A DNA stretch of 13,084 nt from an uncultured Solirubrobacter sp. (GTDB taxonomy: Bacteria; Actinomycetota; Thermoleophilia; Solirubrobacterales; Solirubrobacteraceae), in NCBI GenBank assembly GCA_937871635.1, contig CALMNS010000512.1:1-13084 (forward strand), given 5' to 3'. Both the position numbers and the translations under genes were made by a program. Of this stretch, positions 1 to 6,322 are shown in pieces (positions within the stretch are counted from its first letter, which is position 1; every line of letters starts with the position of its first letter). The notes below the pieces were generated by a model, which had not been told where the DNA came from, searched no databases, and saw only the letters and a list, made by a program, of their open reading frames with translations.

Positions 1-776
1 CGCCGACCCCGGCTCCGACGCCCGCGCCGACCCCGGCGCCTCCCGCTCCCGCCGGCTCCGTGCTGTTCAACGGCGATCTCTCAAGCGGCAATCTCAGCGC
101 CTGGTTCATGCAGCAGTGCGCTCCGGACCGGACCAAGGTACTCCGGGACCCCCTCGGGGTGGACCGGAACGTCATGCAGATGACGGTCCACAACACCGAC
201 GTCTCACCCTGCTCGCCGACGGAGAACCCGCGTGCACAAGCACTTAGCCCGAACGTGATCAAGGAGAACACCGAGTCCTGGTTCGGCTACTCGATTCTGG
301 TGCCGAACAACTTCCCGACCACCAGTGGCGCGGGCGACGACTGGGTCTCCCTGGCCTCGATCTACGGCGCTCCGTACAACGGCGCCGGTCCGCAGACGAT
401 GTACCTGAACTCCTCGCCCGGAGTGAACAAGTTCTACTTCCGGCGCAACGGTTCCTACGGGTACGACACTCCCTGGTCCATGCCGTTGGTCCGTGGGCGC
501 TGGGTCGACTTCGTTATTCACTCGAAGATGAGTCGAGATCCTGCGGTTGGCTATCGGGAGCAGTTCGTGAACTCGGGCTCAGGGTGGAACCAGGTCCAGC
601 AGAACGGTCAGCTCCGCCTGAAGATGAAGACCCTCGACGGTTCGAACAACGGAGGGGCGAACTTCGCCAAGGTCAGCCTGTACTACCGAAAGGGCATCAT
701 GAGTTCGGCGAGCCTCTACTTCGCCTCTGCGAAGGTGGGTACCAGCTTCGCCGCGGTAGCTCCTCGCTCCTACTGA
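1..776 (+). CDS. Exported polysaccharide lyase-like protein (heparin lyase I type), copy 1, 5' partial
   Basis: The reading frame is open from the window edge (codons from base 3), so the true start lies upstream; a GTG at 60 is internal. The visible part begins with a Pro-Thr-Pro-Ala linker, then a domain of about 235 residues. It carries NPRAQALSP, a 'WFGYSILVP' strand, 'SLASIYG', 'FYFRRNG', 'RGRWVDFVIH' and a 'GYREQFVNSG' segment. This order (Trp-Gly-hydrophobic strand, then G-R-W-V-D-F, then a G-x-x-E-x-x-x-N turn) matches my recollection of the heparin lyase I-like jelly-roll family, whose enzymes cleave uronate-containing polysaccharides by beta-elimination. Two Cys (QQCAPDR and SPCSP) are kept in the neighbouring copy and may form a disulfide. 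The linker implies secretion with the domain held away from an N-terminal anchor or another domain. The substrate is unknown and catalytic residues cannot be assigned by eye. A 12-bp stem-loop follows the stop. Confidence 0.72.
   Translation, partial: PTPAPTPAPTPAPPAPAGSVLFNGDLSSGNLSAWFMQQCAPDRTKVLRDPLGVDRNVMQMTVHNTDVSPCSPTENPRAQALSPNVIKENTESWFGYSILVPNNFPTTSGAGDDWVSLASIYGAPYNGAGPQTMYLNSSPGVNKFYFRRNGSYGYDTPWSMPLVRGRWVDFVIHSKMSRDPAVGYREQFVNSGSGWNQVQQNGQLRLKMKTLDGSNNGGANFAKVSLYYRKGIMSSASLYFASAKVGTSFAAVAPRSY
3..50 (+). repeat. 12-base tandem repeat encoding a Pro-Thr-Pro-Ala linker
   Basis: Four consecutive 12-base units (3-14, 15-26, 27-38, 39-50) encode PTPA, PTPA, PTPA and the degenerate PPAP. 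The array probably continues upstream of the window. It encodes a flexible extracellular linker N-terminal to the lyase-like domain. Such codon-level repeats can vary in length by slippage. Confidence 0.75.
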
Positions 777-824
777 TCCGCGCTCGGTCAGGGCTCGCAC
801 CGACTGACGATCCGACAAAGACGG

Positions 825-852
825 CAGCGGCTCCGGATCCCCGGAGCCGCTG
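825..852 (+). terminator. Stem-loop terminator candidate after lyase copy 1
   Basis: A perfect 12-bp inverted repeat (825-836 with 841-852) encloses a four-base loop, ATCC, 49 bases after the stop. There is no T-tract, which is common for hairpin terminators in high-GC actinobacteria. It separates the two lyase genes, consistent with the second having its own promoter. Confidence 0.6.
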
Positions 853-871
853 GCGCCTCTCCATCGTCCAC

Positions 872-877
872 TAGCCT
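872..877 (+). promoter_or_regulatory. Possible -10 element (TAGCCT) for a leaderless lyase copy 2
   Basis: TAGCCT fits the TAnnnT form of a -10 hexamer and ends nine bases before the ATG at 887. No Shine-Dalgarno sequence lies between, and no -35 is recognisable. The same arrangement and spacing occur before the glycosyltransferase at 8287. Weak on its own. Confidence 0.3.
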
Positions 878-886
878 TGGCGCCAC

Positions 887-1753
887 ATGACACCGCTTTC
901 TACGCCGTTCCGCCGACGGGCTCTGACGGCCGTCGTCCTGCTTTGCGTGGCGGCTGCCACGGTCATCCTCGTCTCGAACGGGGGCGGGGCGACGGGGGAG
1001 GCGCCCCCGAGCGAGCCCGGTCGTGTGATCTGGAACGGAGACGTCTCAACCGGGGACTTGAGCCAGTACGCGCTCGTCCAGCAGTGCGCGCCGGATCGAA
1101 CCACGGTGGTGCCCGATCCGTTGGGCGGCGACCGGAAGGCAATCCGCTTTCGGGTAGCGGACACGGACGTCAAGCCGTGTACCCCTACGATCAACCCGCG
1201 TGCACAGGCACTCAGTCCGAGTTTGCTTGAGGAAGGCGAGGACTACTGGGTCGGTTACTCAGTCCTGGTGCCAAGAGACTTCCCGGTCACCAGGCAGCGT
1301 GGCGATAATTGGATCTCACTCGCCTCTATCTACGGGCCTCCTTACAAGGGAGCTGGGCCTTCAACGATGTACATGAACACCTCGCCTGGGGTCAATCGAT
1401 TTTACTACCGCCGAAACGGCACCAGCGGATATGACACGACCTGGTCAATGCCTTTGGTGCGCGGGCGCTGGGTCGACTTCGCGATCCACGTGAGATTGTC
1501 GAGAAGCGCAAAGAGGGGATTTCGCGAGCAATGGGTCAACGCTGGGTCCGGATGGCGACGCAGCCGGTTCAACGGTCGGAAGTCACTTGCAACAGCGACT
1601 ATCGACGCGGCGAACAATAGGGGGGCGAACTTCAGCAAGGTCAGCCTCTACTTCCGTCGTGGCATCTTGCGAAGCGGGACGCTCTACTTCGCTGATCACA
1701 AGATCGGCACCAGCTTCCGATCCGTGGCCCCCACCTCATACGATGACGTCTGA
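887..1753 (+). CDS. Exported polysaccharide lyase-like protein (heparin lyase I type), copy 2
   Basis: This 288-residue protein starts with a basic stretch and one hydrophobic segment (about residues 12-29), a signal peptide or signal anchor; C20 lacks a lipobox context. The lyase-like domain spans about 46-285 and aligns end to end with copy 1, at roughly 60% identity by eye. Shared blocks are QQCAPDR (65-71), NPRAQALSP (103-111), 'SLASIYG' (144-150), 'FYYRRNG' (172-178), 'RGRWVDFAIH' (192-201) and 'GTSF.SVAP'. C67 and C98 are conserved with copy 1. It lacks the Pro-rich linker, so it should sit closer to the membrane. ATG 887 is chosen because it precedes the hydrophobic segment directly; it has no Shine-Dalgarno sequence and may be leaderless. 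A role in trimming or releasing the polymer made by this locus is inferred. Its base composition is less GC-rich than the genes downstream. Confidence 0.75.
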   Translation: MTPLSTPFRRRALTAVVLLCVAAATVILVSNGGGATGEAPPSEPGRVIWNGDVSTGDLSQYALVQQCAPDRTTVVPDPLGGDRKAIRFRVADTDVKPCTPTINPRAQALSPSLLEEGEDYWVGYSVLVPRDFPVTRQRGDNWISLASIYGPPYKGAGPSTMYMNTSPGVNRFYYRRNGTSGYDTTWSMPLVRGRWVDFAIHVRLSRSAKRGFREQWVNAGSGWRRSRFNGRKSLATATIDAANNRGANFSKVSLYFRRGILRSGTLYFADHKIGTSFRSVAPTSYDDV

Positions 1754-1816
1754 CCTCGCACGGGTTGACCGATCGACGGGGCTGACGTGCAGGACCGGAA
1801 GGGTAGTGTGCGCCGG

Positions 1817-2461
1817 ATGACCGCCGCCGCCGACGTCAAAGCCTACTTCGTGGGAAGCGGTCCTGGCTCCGTGTCCGGCAAACGGCGGCTTCGGCGCTGG
1901 GATCTCGTGAAGAAGACCTTCCCGGACCTGTCCGACATGTCCGTCCTGGACCTCGGCGGAACGGGCGAGTCGTGGAAGACGGCAGGTCTGAGACCGAGGC
2001 GCCTGGTGCTTCTAAATCCGTACGAGGCGGGAGCGGCGGACGGAGCCGAGGTCGTCGTTGGCGATGCTTGCGATCCGCCGGAGTCGATTCGCCGACAGCA
2101 CTTCGACCTCGTGTTCTCGAACTCGGTGATCGAGCACGTCGGCGGGCATGCGAAGCGTCTGGCCTTTGCTGACACGGCCCGCTCGCTCGCCGATCGCCTG
2201 TGGGTCCAGACTCCCTATCGCTACTTCCCCGTCGAGCCTCACTTCGTCGCGCCTGGCTTGCAGTTCCTGCCACTCGCCCTGCGGGCCCGTGCGCTCATGG
2301 CCTGGCCGATCAGCGAAGTAGGGAGCATCGAAGAGGCCATCGCCCGGCTTCAGAACGTCGAGCTGCTGTCTCGTACCGAGATGGCCGCGTACTTCCCCGA
2401 CTGCTCCCTGGTCGTCGAGCGGTTCGGCGGCGTTCCGAAGTCTCTGATCGCGGTTCGCTAG
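1817..2461 (+). CDS. Class I SAM-dependent methyltransferase
   Basis: The 214-residue protein shows a Rossmann methyltransferase pattern: a glycine-rich motif I, DLGGTG (45-50), a strand ending 'LVLLNPYE' (63-70), GDA (82-84) and FDLVFSNSVIEHVG (96-109). Then comes 'QTPYRYFPVEPHF' (131-143), which I recognise from methyltransferases placed next to glycosyltransferases in polysaccharide loci. The usual acidic residue after motif II is replaced by Asn in 'LLN', as is common in that subfamily. It probably methylates a sugar or a glycan-associated group in the cytoplasm; the acceptor cannot be read from sequence. ATG 1817 is preferred. In-frame GTGs at 1787 and 1808 are alternatives, and a GGAAGGG at 1797-1803 is spaced better for 1808 than for 1817. 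The ligase gene starts 29 bases after its stop, suggesting an operon. Confidence 0.8.
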   Translation: MTAAADVKAYFVGSGPGSVSGKRRLRRWDLVKKTFPDLSDMSVLDLGGTGESWKTAGLRPRRLVLLNPYEAGAADGAEVVVGDACDPPESIRRQHFDLVFSNSVIEHVGGHAKRLAFADTARSLADRLWVQTPYRYFPVEPHFVAPGLQFLPLALRARALMAWPISEVGSIEEAIARLQNVELLSRTEMAAYFPDCSLVVERFGGVPKSLIAVR

Positions 2462-2490
2462 GTGCAGAGCCGGCGGAGCGAGCGCTAGGG

Positions 2491-4254
2491 ATGGCAGGAC
2501 TCCTGGCGGTCGTGGCCGACGACGGCCGCACGGACGTTTCGAGCGAGGAGCTCGAGGCGTTCATCGGCCACTACGAGACACTGCGTGGCGCGGGAGAGGT
2601 GCGTCGGTACACAGCTCCCGCCGGCTGGGCAAAGGCCGCGAGCTTCGACGTCGCGGAAGCTTCATCGACGCTCCCTGCGGATGGGGCGTGGGGCTTCGCG
2701 GTCGGGACGTTCTCGGCCGGCGCCCCGCTCACGCGCTGCGAGCTGGGCGATGTCGACGGGCACTTCGTCGCCCTTCGCTACCGGCCCCAGTGCGGGGAGC
2801 TCGAGCTCTTCAACGACCCGCTGGGCATGCAGGTCGTCTATCGCGCCTCGCGAGGTGAGCGGACGTACTTCTCGACAAGCTCGCTCGTCCTCGCCCGCCA
2901 CCTGGGGGCCGCCCCGGACCCGGTTGGGCTGCGCCTCTTCCTTCGCACGGGCGCCCAGTTCGGCCCGGTTTCCGCGTGGGAGGGGGTCGAGCGGCTCGAG
3001 CCGGGTACTGTCCTGACCTTTGGCGCGGGGGGCCCTCGTGAAGCCGCCTACTGGACCCCGACAGTGGACGCCCGGGTGCGAGGCATGGGGCTCTCCGAGA
3101 CCGCCGATCACATCGCCGGAGTGGCGCAGGACGCCGTGCGCCGCAGGATCGGCTCGGAGTCGTGCCTCTGGGCCGACCTCACCGGCGGCTACGACAGCCG
3201 GCTGGTCACGTCGCTCTTGGCCCGCACGGGCCTTCGCTTCCGCGCCCAGACCAGCGGCGAGGAGGAGACCGTCGATGTGCGGCTCGCGCGGCGGGTCGCC
3301 GAGGTCGGCGGGTACGACTGGCACCAGGAGCGCCTCCCGGAGAGGTGGTCGCTGGGTCCCGAACTGCTCGACGAGGCGGTGGCCTGGGCCGACGGGACGC
3401 TGGACGCCTTGGCGCTGAGCCCCGTGCTCACGCTCCAGGAGGAACGCACCCGGAGCTGCCCCGTGGTGGTCAACGGCGGTGGGGGCGAGCACTTCGGCCC
3501 GCTGCCGTGGCTGCAGGAGTTCGCTCAGGCGGGCCGCACGTCGAAGGTCAACCTCGACGCCTTCCTAAGCATGCGCATCCTCGCGCCGATCGACTTCGCA
3601 CCGCTACGGCCCGAGCCCGTCGACTCGGTCGCGAACTACTGCCGCGAAGTCCTCACCGCGCGGGCGCGGCCCTACGCCCGCCAGCCGAACACCACGCAGC
3701 TCGACGCCCTCTATGCGTACAAGTCCGTCGGGCACTTCGGCGCCTACCGCTCCGCCTTCGAGTCGCGAGTGCGGACCGAGATCCCGCTTTACTACCGCGA
3801 CGTGTTCGAGGCGGCCTTCTCGTGCCATCACCGCTGGCGCAACGGCCACCGCCTCCATCGCGCCCTGATCGAGCGGCTCGGCCCCTCGGTGTCCGCCGTC
3901 GAGACCGAGCGCGGAGGGCCGGCCCAGCTGACCCGTCCGGGCAACGCCCACCGGTTCGCGCCCTACTACCTCCGGTTGGGACGCACCGCGGTCCGCAAGG
4001 TCATGCAGCGTCCAGCCCCCTCGTCGCGGCCAAGCCCGGTGATTGTCGGCGGCTACCGCGCCGCCGTCGAGCGGCTGCGTTCGGACGGCGCGTTTGACCC
4101 CCGCACCATGCGCACGGCGGAACTCTTTGACGCCGCGGAGCTCGACGCGCTCGTTGCGGGCGCGCAGGCCCCTGACTTCGACGGTTGGACCCTCCTCGGA
4201 CGGATTGCCACGGTGGAGCTGACCCTGCGACAGGTCGATGGCGCGGGCGTCTAG
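2491..4254 (+). CDS. Asparagine synthase-like ligase lacking the glutaminase Cys
   Basis: A 587-residue protein with the two-domain layout of class B asparagine synthetases. The N-terminal Ntn-type domain (about 1-185) includes DGHFVALRY and the 'NDPLGMQVVY' loop. The C-terminal ATP-pyrophosphatase domain has the PP-loop LTGGYDSR (230-237, normally SGGxDS) and NGGGGEHFG (328-336). It would adenylate a carboxylate and join it to an amine. The protein begins Met-Ala-Gly, where true glutamine-dependent enzymes begin Met-Cys-Gly, so it has no N-terminal nucleophile to release ammonia from glutamine. It may use free ammonia, a partner or another amine, as beta-lactam synthetase and lasso-peptide cyclase do. 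ATG 2491 is fixed by the alignment of MAGLL with the family N-terminus; longer in-frame starts run into the methyltransferase. The 3' end overlaps the glycosyltransferase start by 17 bases, so it probably modifies a glycan or glycan precursor. Confidence 0.82.
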   Translation: MAGLLAVVADDGRTDVSSEELEAFIGHYETLRGAGEVRRYTAPAGWAKAASFDVAEASSTLPADGAWGFAVGTFSAGAPLTRCELGDVDGHFVALRYRPQCGELELFNDPLGMQVVYRASRGERTYFSTSSLVLARHLGAAPDPVGLRLFLRTGAQFGPVSAWEGVERLEPGTVLTFGAGGPREAAYWTPTVDARVRGMGLSETADHIAGVAQDAVRRRIGSESCLWADLTGGYDSRLVTSLLARTGLRFRAQTSGEEETVDVRLARRVAEVGGYDWHQERLPERWSLGPELLDEAVAWADGTLDALALSPVLTLQEERTRSCPVVVNGGGGEHFGPLPWLQEFAQAGRTSKVNLDAFLSMRILAPIDFAPLRPEPVDSVANYCREVLTARARPYARQPNTTQLDALYAYKSVGHFGAYRSAFESRVRTEIPLYYRDVFEAAFSCHHRWRNGHRLHRALIERLGPSVSAVETERGGPAQLTRPGNAHRFAPYYLRLGRTAVRKVMQRPAPSSRPSPVIVGGYRAAVERLRSDGAFDPRTMRTAELFDAAELDALVAGAQAPDFDGWTLLGRIATVELTLRQVDGAGV

Positions 4255-5395
4255 TCCGCCGCTCCCGGCGGACGGCGAGCTGCGCGTCCTGCTCGCCTGC
4301 GACTGGTTCGTGAAGTACACGGCGGGTCTCGCTCACGGGCTCGCCGAGCAGGGCAGCGACGTGCTGCTGCTGACCCGCGACCACACCTACGAGTTCCCCT
4401 CCGAGGCCGCGGCGGGACCTGCGGAGGACGAAGGGGTGGTGCGCCGGTATGTCACAGGGCTCGTGGGGAGTCATGTTCGCCACCGGGTCCTGACGGGTCG
4501 GGTGCGGCAGCCCTCGGCGCTACGCCGCCTCGGCCGACTCCGCCGCGAGATCGCCGCGTTCGCGCCGCACGTCGTGCATGTCCAGGAGTCCGTGCTCGAC
4601 GACCCCCGGCTCCTGGTGGCCGCCGGCCCCCGGGCCGAGCGCTACGCGGTGACTTTCCACGATCCCACGCCGCATCCGGGCGATCCCGTCCCGGGGCTCC
4701 GCCGGCGGATCGGGGAGCGGCGCCTCCTGCGGCACGCGGGGTTGATCTTCGTCCACTCGGAGGTCGACCGTCGTGAGCTGGGGAACTCGTTCGCGACCCA
4801 GGCCCCGGTCGAGGTGGTGCCCCACGGCACTGGCACGCCGGACATCACCCCGGTCCCGGACGACCCCGTGCTGCTCTTCTTCGGTCGGCTCGTGGCCTAC
4901 AAGGGTCTCGCCGTCCTCCTCGACGCACTCCCCGCCGTCTGGGACGCCGTCCCCGACGCCCGCCTCGTGGTGGCCGGCGCCGGCGATCTGCCGGCCCACC
5001 CGCTGCTGGCCGATCCGAGGGTGGAGCTCCGTCACGAGCACATCTCCGAGGCCGACGTGCCCGGGCTGTTCCGCGGGGCCCGGTGTGTCGTGCTGCCGTA
5101 CACGCAGGCAAGCCAGAGCGGCGTGGGCTCGCAGGCGAAGGTCTACGGCCGGCCCATGATCGTGACCTCCGCGGGGGGGCTGCCCGAGCTGGTGGCCGAC
5201 GGCTCGGGGCGCGTGGTCGCCCCCGGGGACCCGGACGCGCTGGCACGCGCCGCGATCGACGTGCTGCGCGGCGAGGGCGTCGCCGAGACGCTCGCCGCGG
5301 CCGCCGCCGCAGGGGGCCGTGCATCCGACTGGCCGCGGGTGGCGGAGCGGACGCTGGACGCGTACCGTCGCCACCTCGGCGCCGTCTCGTCTTGA
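4238..5395 (+). CDS. Family 4 glycosyltransferase (GT-B fold)
   Basis: A 385-residue retaining-type glycosyltransferase. The N-terminal Rossmann half begins near 'LRVLLACDWFVKYTAGLAHGL'-like residues 15-35. The C-terminal donor-binding half begins near 212 with FFGRLVAYKG (214-223), followed by 'LVVAGAGD', PYTQASQSGVG (287-297) and GGLPELV (313-319). The first Glu of the usual E-x7-E motif is replaced by the QASQSG version, found in a recognised GT4 subgroup of polysaccharide loci. It should transfer a sugar from a nucleotide-sugar to a lipid-linked acceptor on the cytoplasmic face of the membrane; the sugar cannot be named. No signal peptide is seen. ATG 4238 lies inside the ligase gene, out of frame, without a good ribosome site, so translational coupling is likely. 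Confidence 0.88.
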   Translation: MARASSPPLPADGELRVLLACDWFVKYTAGLAHGLAEQGSDVLLLTRDHTYEFPSEAAAGPAEDEGVVRRYVTGLVGSHVRHRVLTGRVRQPSALRRLGRLRREIAAFAPHVVHVQESVLDDPRLLVAAGPRAERYAVTFHDPTPHPGDPVPGLRRRIGERRLLRHAGLIFVHSEVDRRELGNSFATQAPVEVVPHGTGTPDITPVPDDPVLLFFGRLVAYKGLAVLLDALPAVWDAVPDARLVVAGAGDLPAHPLLADPRVELRHEHISEADVPGLFRGARCVVLPYTQASQSGVGSQAKVYGRPMIVTSAGGLPELVADGSGRVVAPGDPDALARAAIDVLRGEGVAETLAAAAAAGGRASDWPRVAERTLDAYRRHLGAVSS

Positions 5396-5505
5396 GGAGC
5401 CGGCGGACGGCGGAGGGGAAGGGCGACTGTTCTCGGGCGGCCCGCCGTTATGTCATTAGCCCTCTCCACCAGTGGGCGTCCAACCTGACCCAAGAGGATC
5501 ATCCC

Positions 5506-6144
5506 TTGCGCCGAGCCGCTCTCATCGCCTTCCTAATCGCTGCTTCAGCAGCCGTTCCCGCGTCCGCTCAAGCGAAGACGTACTTCTTGAACTCCTACGA
5601 TCCCGGTTCCCGGAAGTACGCCGGACCTCTGAAGACGGAGCGGCTCGTGAGAGGGATCCCCTACAAGGTGGCGGTCCGGGGGACGTTCAGCCTCTTCTCT
5701 CGGGAGGAGATCCGGGGCTCGATCTGCGGTACGCCCGAGCCCAAGCCGATCTACGCTTCGAGGGGCCGTCCGAACGGCCCCGTGGTCGCCGACGCCGAGT
5801 TCCTGTTCGCGGACGTCTCCCGCAACTGCGGGAGGCGACCCAACGCACAGACGGCCTCCACCTTTCAGCTGAAGACCGCAGCGGCCTACGTGAACGCCAC
5901 CCCGATCGGCGGCGTCGGCGACGCACCCAAGCCGAACCACGCGTACACCTACGCGGTCAAGGGGGCCGGCAAGCTCGCCCACTTTCGGCTCATCGACGAC
6001 TTCACCAAGGACAACTACGGGCGCCTTCGGATCACGATCACCCGCGCTCGGGCGGCGAACTGCGCCGGGCTCGGCTTCGCCAACTGGAAGTACGCGACCG
6101 AGGCCGAGTGCGTCGCGGCCACGAAGCGCAAGATCAAGCGCTGA
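5506..6144 (+). CDS. Exported four-cysteine protein of unknown function
   Basis: The frame is open from further upstream, but a TTG at 5506 has a good GAGG ribosome site (5494-5497, eight bases away). It begins a clean signal peptide: two Arg, then about 15 hydrophobic residues and AQA before Lys24. The product is 212 residues, about 189 after cleavage. Cys at 74, 108, 186 and 202 suggest two disulfides outside the cell. The region from about 145 to 180 ('HAYTYAVKGAGKLAHF', then DDFTKDNYGRLRITI) resembles strands and an Asp-Asn-x-Gly turn seen in some calcium- or sugar-binding beta-sandwich proteins; this is only a resemblance. The C-terminus is strongly basic (KRKIKR). I do not recognise a family. 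It follows the glycosyltransferase by 110 bases and is followed by a strong hairpin, so it is probably its own transcription unit. Confidence 0.7.
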   Translation: MRRAALIAFLIAASAAVPASAQAKTYFLNSYDPGSRKYAGPLKTERLVRGIPYKVAVRGTFSLFSREEIRGSICGTPEPKPIYASRGRPNGPVVADAEFLFADVSRNCGRRPNAQTASTFQLKTAAAYVNATPIGGVGDAPKPNHAYTYAVKGAGKLAHFRLIDDFTKDNYGRLRITITRARAANCAGLGFANWKYATEAECVAATKRKIKR

Positions 6145-6159
6145 GCTAGCGAATCGCGT

Positions 6160-6198
6160 CGGTCGGGCGGCTCCTCGGTTCGAGGGGCCGCCCGACCG
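6160..6198 (+). terminator. Long stem-loop terminator after the four-cysteine protein gene
   Basis: Bases 6160-6177 pair with 6181-6198 over 18 positions with a single G-U wobble and a three-base loop, GTT. It begins 16 bases after the stop codon. No T-tract follows, so termination would rely on the stem alone or on another factor. The stem is perfect enough to act from either direction. Confidence 0.72.
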
Positions 6199-6250
6199 GT
6201 CGGGGCCTTCCGACCTGAGCGGTCGGCCCGGAGCTGGACGAACGTCGTAT

Positions 6251-6294
6251 TGCGCCGGCTTCCGACTCTGGTCAAGTTGTCCGAGTCCGGCGCA
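6251..6294 (+). promoter_or_regulatory. Interrupted inverted repeat upstream of the TolB-like gene
   Basis: TGCGCCG (6251-6257) pairs with CGGCGCA (6288-6294), and GACTC (6264-6268) pairs with GAGTC (6283-6287). Six bases bulge on the left side only, and the loop is 14 bases. The element lies 28 bases before the start codon and overlaps the shared motif at 6252-6278. It could be an operator or a leader structure; nothing decides between them. Confidence 0.35.
6252..6278 (+). repeat. Shared upstream element, copy A (GCGCC-R-GCTTCCG, 7 bases, TCAAGTT)
   Basis: GCGCCG, GCTTCCG, seven bases and TCAAGTT match the element at 7323-7349 at 19 of 20 positions outside the seven-base spacer. Each copy sits in the gap before an exported or membrane protein gene. 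TCAAGTT resembles the -35 of sigma-28-type promoters (TAAAGTTT or TCAAG forms), with a loose GCGCATGA 11 bases later. A shared promoter or activator site is the simplest reading. Confidence 0.5.
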
Positions 6295-6322
6295 TGAGGA
6301 GCCGGCGACACAAGGGGAACGG

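Noticed and set aside
2200..2490. N-terminal extension of the asparagine-synthase-like gene to 2200
   Set aside because: It would overlap the well-supported methyltransferase, and the extra residues are Arg/Pro-rich. MAGLL at 2491 aligns with the family N-terminus.
3162..4097. Long + strand open frame inside the ligase gene
   Set aside because: Arg/Ala/Pro-rich translation with no motifs, a shadow of the high-GC ligase frame.
5444..5451. GCCGTTAT as a sigma-28-like -10 before the four-Cys protein gene
   Set aside because: The matching -35 position (GACTGTT) agrees only in its last three bases, so it is too weak to list.
5083..5505. Upstream extension of the exported four-Cys protein to 5083
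   Set aside because: It overlaps the glycosyltransferase 3' end, and the signal peptide with its ribosome site sits at 5506.
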